Under the pieces are notes generated by a model. It was given only the letters and a program-made list of their open reading frames with translations. It was not told the DNA's origin and ran no database searches. Position numbers and translations under genes: made by a program. A DNA stretch of 64,000 bases. It comes from Pseudocercospora fijiensis CIRAD86. Taxonomy: Eukaryota; Ascomycota; Dothideomycetes; Mycosphaerellales; Mycosphaerellaceae. This document shows positions 23,790 to 33,268 of the stretch, in pieces (position 1 is the first letter of the stretch; each line of letters starts with the position of its first letter). The stretch spans positions 5,106,874 through 5,170,873 of the forward strand of contig NW_006921536.1 in assembly GCF_000340215.1 (NCBI RefSeq), read 5' to 3'.

Positions 23790-24545
23790 AGCATTCTACT
23801 AAGCGCGCAAGTCCTCTCTTTGAATAGCCTATACTCCCTCTAACCACTACCCAGCTCATGCCCGAAGAGTGCACTCCCGTGATTTCTAGATTAGGAGAGT
23901 CCTTGATCTTGTTCAAGACATTGCCTGCTCTGAGATGTTGGAACGTATCGGAAGGGATATTTCGCTCGCTATGGCTCTCCGTGAGGGTGTTCTGAAGTTC
24001 GCTGATCTTGGATCGGACGGGTGCCGCATGAAGGCCGTCACTCAAGTCAACATGTCGTGTTATCGTGGAGAGTCTTTGGACTGACGCAAGTTCGGAGAAA
24101 TGCCGTCGAAGTATGGCTACGCTTTGAAAGCGTGCAGGGAGTGGGGATTGCAATTCTTCCCTGAAGGTGAAGCGCGCTGGATCGGTTATGTTGTTCCTTC
24201 GGCCTGATGTCAATGTGCTCTGTCTGCTGCTGTGCCATCCCTCATGATTCCACCTTTCGAAGCTAGTGATGTTCGATTCGAGGGGGTCAGGCTGCGTAAA
24301 GCTGGGCTTATGGATTTGCTTCAGGGTGATGGTGTGGACTTGCGGTAATGGTCGATGTCCTTCAGTCGGAGATGAGACGTTCCAAAGAGCGCGCTGTCGA
24401 GCATATACATGTCAAGCTGAAAGTTTCCAGAACATTACAGATCGTCATTGTTAGCAGCAGAGACTACCAATGCTGTTTAATGGAACGTGAATGTCGTGAA
24501 AGCCCATGAAGCAGCGGACCTCTGTTGAAGCTGAAGCTGAAGGCG
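23790..24545. other. Transition from RIP block to normal DNA; no supported gene
   Basis: From about 23,800 the dinucleotides CA and TG return abruptly to normal use. Several overlapping frames are open, including about 140 codons on the minus strand (24,213-23,788). None shows recognisable domains or splice structure, so I leave the stretch unannotated. Confidence 0.5.
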
Positions 24546-24549
24546 AAGC

Positions 24550-24855
24550 CTATGATCCGGAAAAGCTCAAGCCTGACATTGCCCAGCAATACTCAAGCAT
24601 GCCAGCGTTGCCAAACAGACGATCCTCCGCTAAGTCCTGCTCTTCGCTCTGTCTCCGCTGTTCCTCGAAGATGGACGATGACACATTGTTCCCTGCACGG
24701 AGCTTCATCTCCTCCGTCCCCTCTGCCTCCTCCACGAACGCCACCCTCTTCCCAGACTGCTGGTCCTGCAATAGCAGCTGACAATAGGACAGTAGGACAA
24801 TAGGAGCAGCCTCCAAAATGCACCGAAAACCAGGGACAAAGGCTCCAAAAGGCAT
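24550..24855 (-). CDS. Possible small protein, unrecognised
   Basis: A 101-residue minus-strand frame from the ATG at 24,855. The C-terminal two thirds is hydrophilic and acidic with alternating Glu/Gln/Arg (QDQQSGKRVAFVEEAEGTEE and SIFEEQRRQSEEQDLAEDR). This looks like true amphipathic or coiled-coil protein rather than random translation. The N-terminal part is hydrophobic. It could be an exon of a decayed or larger gene. No family is recognised and no promoter evidence is available. Confidence 0.25.
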   Translation of the reverse strand: MPFGAFVPGFRCILEAAPIVLLSYCQLLLQDQQSGKRVAFVEEAEGTEEMKLRAGNNVSSSIFEEQRRQSEEQDLAEDRLFGNAGMLEYCWAMSGLSFSGS

Positions 24856-25177
24856 GTGATGCTCGGCGACTCCCGTGGGTCTGACAGGCAGCAACCCAAG
24901 ATTCGAATGTGAAGCTCATTTGTATGGAGCTCCAGGCCAACTGAAGCTCACTGTCGAACAGCTCAACGGCACGTGCACAAACAGCGGTGGCATCGTTTCG
25001 CCGCACCGGTGCGCGCAGACACAAAAAGCCGCTGCTCTTCCTTTCGTGACTCTTTCTTTTTCTTTCCACACACATTCGACAACGCGCTCCCACACCACCA
25101 CAGACTTCCACCAACACTTCATCAACACACATCCCATACCACAGCAACCCATCATCAACACCATACCAGCCGCCGCC

Positions 25178-25706
25178 ATGGGCAAGTACAACTTCAAGCT
25201 CGCCAAGCAGGTGCTCACCGACGGCGAGAAAGACCGCATCCTCGCCATCTACCTCAACACGAACGACGGCGTGGTAAGCAGTCGCTCCGATCTCCCCATC
25301 AGTGCCACGCACTCCAGCTCACAGACCGACTGCTCTTCCACCCTCGCTGCCGCAGAGTTACTGACATCTTCCCCTCTACAGATCGACTGGGCTACCGCCA
25401 CCAGCGACTTCGGCGCCGCCTCCGCCGAGTCCATGAAGGTGTCCCTCCGCAACACCATGAAGAAGCTCGACAAGAGCGCTGTCGGCGAAGCCCCAGAGAG
25501 CGAGGATCCGTAAGTCGCCTCCGCCATCTCGAGCCCTTTTCAGCATACTGACATCCTCCAGACCTGCCGAGACCGCCACCAAGGGCAAGAAGCGCAAGGC
25601 CGCTCCCGCGGAGGGAGAGGAGACCAAGGGCAAGAAGCGCGGCCGCAAGGCCAAGAAGGAGGTCGCTGCTGAGGAGAGCGCCGAGGTGAAGGAGGAGACC
25701 GAGTAG
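25178..25706 (+). CDS. Small Lys-rich nuclear-type protein with Myb/SANT-like helical region
   Basis: Three exons: 25,178-25,273, 25,382-25,509 and 25,562-25,706. The introns are gtaagc...ctacag (108 nt) and gtaagt...tccag (52 nt). Joined they encode 122 residues. The start sits in a good context (cgccgccatgg). Residues 1-60 hold two helix-like stretches ending in a DW.TA motif, similar in layout to the single Myb-like region of the gene at 38,650. The C-terminal half has basic clusters (KGKKRK, KGKKRGRKAKK) that look like nuclear localisation signals, alternating with acidic runs. A role in chromatin or DNA binding is inferred only. A long CT-rich leader precedes it, and a decayed tandem array starts about 100 bp after the stop. 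Confidence 0.75.
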
Positions 25707-26468
25707 AGAGATCCCTCACATGCATGTACCATGACTCCAACCAGAGAGTAGCCTCACGGCTACTAGAGTCTTTCTCCAGATACCCTCCGAATTTTGACTG
25801 TTGCCGGAGCTGTTTCTTCCCTCTTCCCACGTGAACGTGTCGTAAGCTGTTAGTTGTCTCACCCTCGTAGGCTAATTTGCCTAGTTGCTTTAGTGTTAAT
25901 GCCCCTAGCGATGCTTATAGTGTCGATTCTCGACCGCCCTCTGCTTCGACATTCTGCGGAGCTGTTTCTTTATTCTTACCACGTAAGCCTTTCGTTATCT
26001 CACCCTCGCAGGCTGGTTTTCCCAATTGCTTCAGTGTCAATGCTCAGTCGACGCTTACGGTGTCGTTTGTCAACTGCCCTCTGCTTCTGCCCTCTGCGGA
26101 GTTGGCTTTTCCTTCTTCCCACGTGAAGGTCTCGTAAGCTGTTCATGGTCTCGCTTTAGTAGGCTGATTTGCCTAGTACCTTCGTTGCAAATGCTCAGTC
26201 GACGCTCATAGAGTCGTTTCTCGAGGGCCCTCTGCTTCAACATTCCGCGGAGCTATTTCTTCCTTCTCCCCACGGAAATTTCTCCTAAGCCGTTCCATTT
26301 CTCACCTTTGCCGGCCAATCTGGGCATTCCTTCAGTGTCAATGCTTAGTCGACGCCCATAGAGTCGTTTCCCGGCTGACCTCTGCTTTAACCTTCTGCGG
26401 AGTTGGGTTTCCTTGTTCCTACGTAAACCTCTCGTAAACAGTTCGTTATCTTACCCTCATAGGCTGAT

Positions 26469-26763
26469 TGCTCAGAGAACGAAGAGACCTCATGCGAGAT
26501 CTCGAAGTCAACATGCTCCACCTAGCGCCCAACGAGATGCTCAACGTAGATCCAATTGCAATGAGGAATTCCAGACGACGACGACATCGCGCGGGATCCC
26601 AAAAAGGTCAAGAATTCCACGAAGAAGTTGCAATCCGAGAGCAACCAGGCACTGTAGGAAATCATCCAGCGCCAGTTCCTCGCCCGTCACGACCGGGAAG
26701 CCGTGCGAGTCGCCTTCGTCAAGCGGTGGTACTGGGTGAGACAACAGGTCGTTGACGACCAAG
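26469..26763 (+). pseudogene. Decayed exon-like fragment lodged in array 1
   Basis: Sequence with host codon use replaces the array between ggctgatt and gatttgcc. Three frames are used in turn: first RDLMRDLEVNMLHLAPNEML, then a DDDDIARDPKKVK segment, then EIIQRQFLARHDREAVRV and FVKRWYWVRQQVVDDQ, with one TAG before EII. This looks like one protein broken by frameshifts. The parent gene is not recognised. The 4-bp gatt at both edges may be a target duplication or chance. Confidence 0.5.
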
Positions 26764-27052
26764 ATTTGCCTAGTTCCTTGGTTGTAAATGCTCGTCCGAA
26801 GCCCACGGCGTCGTTTCTCGACATACCTAGGAATGAATCTTGTTCGGAGCGTGTCTCGCCCTCGTCGGCCAATCTGGCATTGCTTTAGCATCAAAAAAAT
26901 CAGTCGACGCTCGTAGAGTCGTTCCTCGACTGCCCTCTGCTTCGACCTTTTCTGGAGCTGTTTCTCCTTCGTTCCACGTGACACTTTCTTAGACTCTTCG
27001 TTTTTCTCACCCTCGCTAGCCAATCTGGGCATTGCTTCAAATCTCAATACTT

Positions 27053-27280
27053 GAGACAATGGATTGCATGCCACCGACAGGCACCCGCCTGTCCGACTTC
27101 AAATTGGGAATGATGTACCGCAAGGTTGACGACACGAACATCGGCTTGAAGGACGTGGGAAAGTGGTACACCTGCTCCGTCGAAGCCCAGGGATACCCAC
27201 GCTCTGAGCGCAAGCCAATCGGTCCGCCATACCCATACCACGAGCAGCATCCGGACGGCACGCACAAGACCACTCGACGC
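27053..27280 (+). pseudogene. Second exon-like fragment lodged in array 1
   Basis: An uninterrupted frame of about 75 codons (GTRLSDFKLGMMYRKVDD, GLKDVGKWYTCSVEAQGYPR, KPIGPPYPYHEQHPDG) lies exactly between the array motifs caatact and actcgacgct. Its composition is that of a real protein, with balanced hydrophobic and charged residues. No start, splice site or stop belonging to a gene can be assigned, so I treat it as a captured fragment. The family is unknown to me. Confidence 0.45.
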
Positions 27281-29000
27281 TTGTAGGCTCGCTTCTCGAG
27301 AGAGACCCACATATCGACCTCGCACAGAGCGTGTACTAGATCCGTTCTGTGTAAGCCTCCTGTTGTTTTACCCTTACAGGCCAATTTGTGAAGTTGCTTC
27401 GATGCCACGCGACTTTCGATGCTCGTGGCTTCTTTTCTCGACTGGTGTATACTTCGAACAGCTTCGGCATGTGTATCAGGTACTTTCATGTGAGACCTCT
27501 GTTGTTCTATCGTCATCGGCCAATCTGCAAAGCCGCTTGCGTGGTACTGCCCCTTTCTACGCTCATAGTCTCCGTGTTCGATTGATCTATGCATCAATAT
27601 TGCTCTGAGAGTGTGGCAGGTGCTTCTCACGTAGGCGTTCTATCGTTTGACCCTTATGCTCCGATTGGTGAAGTTGCTTCAGTGTTGATGCTGGTCTTGA
27701 TGCTCGTGGTTTCCTTTCTGGAGCGACTCATACGGCGATCTTGATCGGGGAGACATTAGGTACTCCTTATGCGCACTGTCTTCTTATGCCCTTTCAGGCC
27801 AATTTATGAAGATGCTTCCGTGTTCACGCCTAATTCGACGCTCACAGTTTTGTTCTTCGAGTGACCTCTGCATTGACTTGCCCAGAGAGTACCTGGACCA
27901 ATCTGTGCAGTTGCTTCAGCTCCAATGGCCCTTTGGACGCTCACGGTTTCGTTCTTCGAGTGACCTCTGCATTGACTTGCCCGGAGAGTAACCAGGCTGC
28001 TTCAGTGCAGACCGCTTCCGTTTCAACAACCCCTTCCACTCTCGTAATTTCGTCTCTCGGCTTACCCCTACTAGAACAATGCTCCCGTAACGAATGCGTA
28101 TTCGATGCTTCCAGACTCGGTTTACTGTTGAAAATTCGATTGGCATTCGCCGGAGCTCTTGCTTTTGGTTCGTTTCCAGTGTGCCCTGTACATTAGCCTT
28201 CGCCGGAACCTATTTCGAAGAGCCAGTTTTGAGAGCTTTATTCCGTAATAATGTTTGCTCGGCGCCATTAACCTCGGTTCCTGAGCGACCTATGGATCGG
28301 CCTTCGCTAGAGCCAGTTCAGGAGTAACTTATTCTATTGCACGGTGGTATCGTCTTCGAGAATTCGCTTCTGTGATGATGCTTCTCCGACGCTCCCACGG
28401 ATGTCGCTCAGATGGTATAGAACTCCGCCTGTCAGGCAGCTGTTTAATGAGAAACCTGTCCTCTCTTGCTGTTTCAGCGGATTCGCGGGATCGCTGCTCA
28501 GTGGGAATCCCTGCTTGAGTCTCTTGCGACTTGGTTCATCATGGAGCTACTCGAAGTTGGTGCCATTCCGGTTGCATAGATACGGCGGGTTCTAAGATCA
28601 GCTTCTACGATTATGCCGACTCGAGGATGCTCCATTCGTTGCTTGACGATAAGTTCCAGAGCTTCTCGAACATGGACTTGGTCTAGTCTCATCGTTCGAG
28701 TCGACTTGGACAGATTGCTTCTGTGGTAGTGATGATCCGGCACTGCTCAATTCGCTGCTTGGGCCTCATACGAATTGGATGGTACATGTACTGATCTGCT
28801 GTAGCAGCAATGCAGCCTCGTCGTTTGTGGCTGGCCTGGATGAATTGCTTCTGTAATGCTAGTGATCCGACGCTCTTCGACTCGGTGCTCAATCTCCGCC
28901 GGAGTTGCAAGATTGTTTCAGTCCAGTCTCGTCGTTGTACCTGGCCGACGCTCGCTGCTTCATTTCCCGGAGATCCCGCGCATCCTCAGTTGTAGACCGC

Positions 29001-29597
29001 GTGTTGCGGCCTAGTTCCAGCGAGGGATTCCACAAACAGGCTGTTTCGATGCTCTTGAACAGGGTTCCGAAATAACCAAGAAGAAGACCCTCGCCAACGC
29101 TGTCCAAATGTAAGAACATCCATGCCGGCGACCACCAACAAACGTCAAGGACAAACTCCTGCTTCTTTCTGGCGAATTACAGTCCGACGCTGATGCACCA
29201 TAATGGCCTAATCAGGACCGACATTCCCGTTGAAAATATTCCCTAAACGCCACGCCTGCGAGGAGGTTTGCAAAATCTTATCTTGAACTGATGCCGTGGC
29301 GGCGAGCGTCCTGCCAGGAACGATTCAAATCCATGAGGGTAGCCGCGTTGGTGCTTTAATGTCCACTTTATTAATGATCTCCCTCGGTGGTCCGCATGAG
29401 GAGAGTGTGCTCTTTGAACCCCATGCTTCTGCAACGAATAATCCTTGGACGCTCGAGAGGTTGCCTTAGGTCCGCCGCGTTCACAGGAGTCTGTGGAATC
29501 GGCATGGTGACTGCGAGTCAACAATTGGGACTGAATACAACATAAATCTGTATCGCAGGTCATTGAAATGGTGAACGAAGGTCCTATGCAGTAGCGT
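29001..29597. other. Intergenic, no supported feature
   Basis: Normal base composition, short overlapping frames on both strands, no repeat partner seen inside the window. Confidence 0.5.
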
Positions 29598-30337
29598 TCA
29601 CGGAGCTGCTCCGTACGTTTTGATGATGCAGATTGTGTTTCCTCTCAAGGCCGCGGCGTATCCAAAACTCTGCTTCCACGATGAAGGCTGCATCGGTCGC
29701 AAGATTGTTCCAAGTTCTGGGTCGAGGCTTGTCGCTGCAGAGGCGTAGAGCAGTATAGAGCAGTATAGAGCAATCATGGGCCCGAAGTACGTATCTTCTG
29801 CAAGAGATGACATTAAAGACAATCGAATTGGCCCGCGGATGTCGTCCATCGCTGGATCGGGCCAGAGCAGATGTTCTTGCATCTTCATTCCGCCTCGAGC
29901 CTTTGCTTTTGTAACGAAATCCTTTCTGATGCCAGGAAGCTTCGTTTGGATACCTCTTGAACGAGACAAGGCTGTAAAGAGAGAAACGACGAAGCTGATC
30001 AGGCTGCAGATCATAAATACGACCAAGATTTGGCGTCTCCACGCGCTCACAAGTAAGGCAATGACGAGACGGGTCTGTAGAGCACTCGTCGCAGACACGC
30101 CAATATGCTCCTTGCCTTCGAGACCAGGTATTCGCTGCTCTTCCGATCGAATTTTGGCCTCATTGGAAAGCGGCTGAACCAAGACTGCCGCAATATATGA
30201 GAACGAGGATTCTCAGCGAATATGATGACCGTAAGACCAGAATGGGCTAAACCCGGGCCGTGGAAAGACTGCCGAGAAGAAGCCAGCGAGAGAAGTCGGA
30301 AAGCTTGAGGCGATTTCGGATCGAAGATACCCAACAT
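29598..30337 (-). CDS. Membrane-protein gene, unrecognised, 5' part uncertain
   Basis: Two exons join cleanly. The upstream exon, to 30,051, encodes a stretch with RSHILRQSWFSRFPMRPKFD and ARSILACLRRVLYRPVSSLPYF. A 47-nt intron (gtgagc...ctgcag, 30,050-30,004) follows. The downstream exon, 30,003-29,598, starts with a hydrophobic segment (LISFVVSLFTAL). It continues with KDFVTKAKARGG, then a second hydrophobic segment (PMIALYCSILLYASA), ending at a TGA near 29,598. Further exon-like, partly hydrophobic pieces lie at 30,400-31,073 on the same strand, but frames there do not join without shifts. The gene may therefore be decayed or have more introns than I can place. Confidence 0.4.
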
Positions 30338-30399
30338 GTAAGTTCCTCAGGAGGAATTAATCAGCAATCCGCTCTGCTCATCTAGATGACATAGTGAAA

Positions 30400-31073
30400 T
30401 GTAATCGAGCAGGATACTGCTACTTTCGATTGACTGCCAACCCGGATATCCGTGTCACCGCTGTAGCGTGCTCGTACGGCTTCTTGAAAGTGGCTGTAGA
30501 GATGTCAATTGGCGCTTTACTCGAGAGATTTTTGGCTCGTAGGTGTCGCAGCCAGTGTAGAGATTGGGCATCTTGTATCGCAGGCCAGAAATGAGACCAA
30601 GAGAAATGGTTGCGGCGGAGAGAAGGAGCGACATGGACATAGTGGCTGGAATTTCAAGCCTTGCACAGACTCAATCTTGCAGTAGAGCTGGCAGACCAAC
30701 TGCCTCTAAATCGTGGTCTTGTGAAGAAGTGGAAGAAATTGCCATCGCCTTACAGGTGCGCGACAGACAACACGAGCACTGCCTGCCATTACGGGCCTGT
30801 CGTCGCCAAAGGAGAAGCGTATGTATGCGAGACTTGGGCCAAAAAGACGATTCCAAAAAGCACTTGCCTTCGCATAATACTCATGTCCAAGAACTGGAGG
30901 TCTCGATCATGCTGTCGCTGCTCGCGAGGCGTCGTCTCGTGCGCAGAATACCAATCCCACTCGCGCAGCTGCCTTGCGAAAGAAATGCCCCAAAGCTGAA
31001 CCTGATGTGCAACCAGGAAAGAAAAATGACAAAAAAAAGTAATCATCTCAAGCACTGAATGCGAGGAATTCAA
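30400..31073 (-). pseudogene. Probable upstream exons of the 29.6-30.3 kb gene, frames broken
   Basis: The minus strand carries an ATG at 31,073 followed by a hydrophobic start (LEMITFFCHFSFLVAH). A Phe/Leu-rich segment near 30,640-30,600 follows, where two frames both look coding (PFLLVSFLACDTR and NLYTGCDTYEPKISRVK). Switching of the coding-like signal between frames suggests one or more indels or an unplaced intron. The relation to the downstream exons rests on strand and order only. Confidence 0.3.
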
Positions 31074-31096
31074 GACATCTAGAGGAAGTGAGCGGT

Positions 31097-31310
31097 GATT
31101 CTCAGCGTGTAGAAGCTGAGAATCGAACGGTGTAGACCATCTAAGAAGAAGTTAGCATATGTTCTCAAAGTCACAACTCATACTCTCCCAACTCATCCCC
31201 GAGTATGATTGCGACGCGGCCAATGGGAGTAGGGCTAGTACTCCCATTGGCAGAAGGCCGTCAGATTCATGGCGCCTATCATAGCACACGCGGGAGGTCC
31301 CGTCTCCCGC
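31097..31310. promoter_or_regulatory. Cluster of four perfect inverted repeats
   Basis: gattctcagc/gctgagaatc at 31,097-31,124 (8-nt loop). tcatactc/gagtatga at 31,178-31,208 (15-nt loop). gccaatgggagta/tactcccattggc at 31,219-31,251 (7-nt loop). gcgggag/ctcccgc at 31,290-31,310 (7-nt loop). The third contains a CCAAT box on each arm. They lie just upstream of the minus-strand ATG at 31,073, so a promoter or operator role is possible but unproven. Confidence 0.55.
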
Positions 31311-31590
31311 AGCAATGGTGGACTTGCGCGTTCAAGCTGCATTTCCTCCACCGGAGCATTACACCACTCACGACCCATGACAGACAAATTTAGGTGGTGG
31401 AGCTTGTTCCGCAAAGGCAGAAGATCATCCTCATGTGCTCATTATGTCGCTGAAGAGTGGTTGGCCTGTCATGGAGGTGGTGGGCAGGAAACGCCGCGGA
31501 GGAGCGCCAAGACTCCGCAAGCTGAAGTTCGAGCCCCGGTCAGCGCCAGCAAAAGATGCGCCACCCATATCGCTACGATGTCATTTTAAA

Positions 31591-32160
31591 GCCTGCAATC
31601 GATTGGATTGAGCTTCAAACTCCTAGCGCCATTTTTGGCCGTTTGTAAACAGGCGTGGTTGAGGTGTGGATTGCGCGGTGCAAAAAGTTTCAGCTTGAAG
31701 CCCGGTGTTTGAAGCTCAAGAACGTGCCAAGCCAAGCTCATGAATTCAGCGTCTCGGAATGATGCGCAACCAAAACTGCTGCCATTATAATCTGTAGGCT
31801 GCGATCGATTTGATTGAGCTTCAAACTGACATCGCCAATTTTTTGCGAAGTGTAAACAGGCGTGGTTGTGGATCTTGATCGATAGGTGCAAAAAGATTCT
31901 GCTTGAAGCCTGATGTTCAAGCTCAAGAAAGTGCCAAGCCAAGCTCATGAATGCAGCGTCTCCAAATGATGTGCAACTAATACCACTGCAATGGCAATGT
32001 GCAAGCTGCGATCAATTGCATCTATCTCGAAAGAGTCTCCACGATTTTTTCGAGTCTAAGAATGGGCGTGGTGGAGAGTAATGGTGCGAATGGCGAAAAG
32101 ATCATGGCTTCGAACCGAGGGCCGCTTTGAAGCTGAATGCCAAGGCCCAGCTCATCGATC
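31591..32160 (+). repeat. Three-unit tandem repeat, period about 206 bp
   Basis: Unit starts gcctgcaatcgattggattg (31,591), ggctgcgatcgatttgattg (31,797) and aagctgcgatcaattgcatc (32,003). Shared internal blocks are gtaaacaggcgtggttg, ggtgcaaaaag, gcttgaagcc and gtgccaagccaagctcatgaat. The third unit is the most diverged and incomplete. Non-coding. Confidence 0.8.
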
Positions 32161-32461
32161 TTTCCCGACCAAAAGTATCGACCACCACCACAGCAGAGGC
32201 AATGGGAATGCTGATCAATGTGTGCTGTTTCCGATGCCCTTTGCCATTTACGACCGGGGGCAGTAAGTCGTTCGGTCAACCTTTCCGCAAGCAGAAGGCT
32301 GCACTCCGAGTGCTGCTGAGCTGGCCAAGAGCCGTGCTTGTGGCAATATCTTGCTCGGCCAAGCAGTGCCTCTCGTAAGGGCAAAAAGAATGCCGTTTTG
32401 ATGCAACGCAAGCGCTGGCAATTTGGCAGAGACAATGGCAGCCGATTGTTCCCGAAAGGCC

Positions 32462-32555
32462 AAAAAAAAGGGCTCGATCTCATAACCCCTCGGTGATCGA
32501 ACTTGCGATCTTATGATGAGAGAGCACCGACTCGGAGCTAACTCATCTACCGAAT
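32462..32555 (-). tRNA. tRNA-like relic with pol III-type T-tract
   Basis: The minus strand reads an A-box-like ttagctccgagtcgg, an anticodon-arm-like ctcatcataagat and a B-box-like gcaagttcgatcac, followed about 30 nt later by a run of eight T. The D arm has an extra base and the acceptor ends do not pair well, so I take it as a tRNA pseudogene or SINE head rather than a working tRNA. A Met-type anticodon (CAT) is possible but uncertain. Confidence 0.35.
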
Positions 32556-33106
32556 GTTAGTCTGAACTGATAATGAGCGCTCTGAACTCAGCCACGCCGG
32601 ACTGGCTCGCACGCTCGATCCAGTGGTGCCAATGGCTTATTGGTCACTGGATGTGGGGTTGCAATTTCATTGCGCTTAAGTAGGCACAGGCTTCGGCAAG
32701 CGGAGGTTCCCGACATCAGTGCGCTGGTAGTGGGGATTGCCAATCTGGAGGGACTGCCGCGTCTGGCAGAGCAGAGACCATCGTGCATGCAAGCATGTCG
32801 GCTGCGAGGATTGATAGGTGGAAGTTGGCAATGGTCCAGAGGAGATGAACAGATTCGGTCAGGGAAGAGGAGTGGAGCAGTAGTAGTCGAGAGAATGGCA
32901 TGTTCGCGGCTTGTGACCGTCGACAGTGTTGGGAGCTGTTCCATGCTGATTTGCTTTGCCGTAGCTCATGAAGTCCAGATGTGCGAAGGTCTGGGAATGC
33001 TTGAACACTTTCATGGGAACCCCAATAGTTTTCCGAAGGTCTCGACGACACACCTAGGAATGGGAGTGGTGACATCCAAAGGAGGAGCCAGTATTTTGTA
33101 GCAGTG
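32556..33106. other. Intergenic, no supported feature
   Basis: Short overlapping frames only. No repeat, splice or domain signal was found. Confidence 0.5.
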
Positions 33107-33268
33107 AGGACTGTCCGTGACAGTGGGACTGCTTCTGACATTGGGACTGTTTCTGAAAGCGATGCTGCTTGTGACAGCGAGACTGCTTGTGACAGCGGGA
33201 CCGCTTGTGACAGCGAGACTGCTTCTAACAGTGAGACTACTTCCAACAGTGAAACTTCTTGTAGCATT
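33107..33268 (+). repeat. 18-bp minisatellite, about nine units
   Basis: Degenerate repeats of gtgacagcgagactgctt from 33,107 to 33,268. The unit is a multiple of three, so all frames stay open across it (for example CDSETACDSGTA). There is no sign that it belongs to a gene. Confidence 0.8.

Larger units (their letters stand above)
25800..29000 (+). repeat. Decayed tandem array 1 (period about 138-150 bp)
   Basis: At least 13 units can be aligned between 25,806 and about 28,080. They are anchored on gcttcagtgtcaatgctcag, cgacgctcatagagtcgttt, ccctctgcttcgac, gagctgtttcttcc and ccacgtgaa. Typical unit starts are near 25,880, 26,028, 26,180, 26,329, 26,879, 27,392, 27,672, 27,811 and 27,911. 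Units after 27,400 are more diverged, and weaker echoes (attgcttctg, gatccgacgctc) continue to about 29,000. Two foreign segments interrupt the array at 26,469-26,763 and 27,053-27,280. No coding capacity is conserved between units. Confidence 0.75.

Noticed and set aside
24593..25312. 239-codon minus-strand frame
   Set aside because: It lies antisense over the leader and first exon of the Myb-like gene and has the composition of a shadow.
25800..29000. Possible CRISPR array because of regular repeat spacing
   Set aside because: Eukaryotic sequence. The whole unit is repeated, with no separate unique spacers and heavy divergence.
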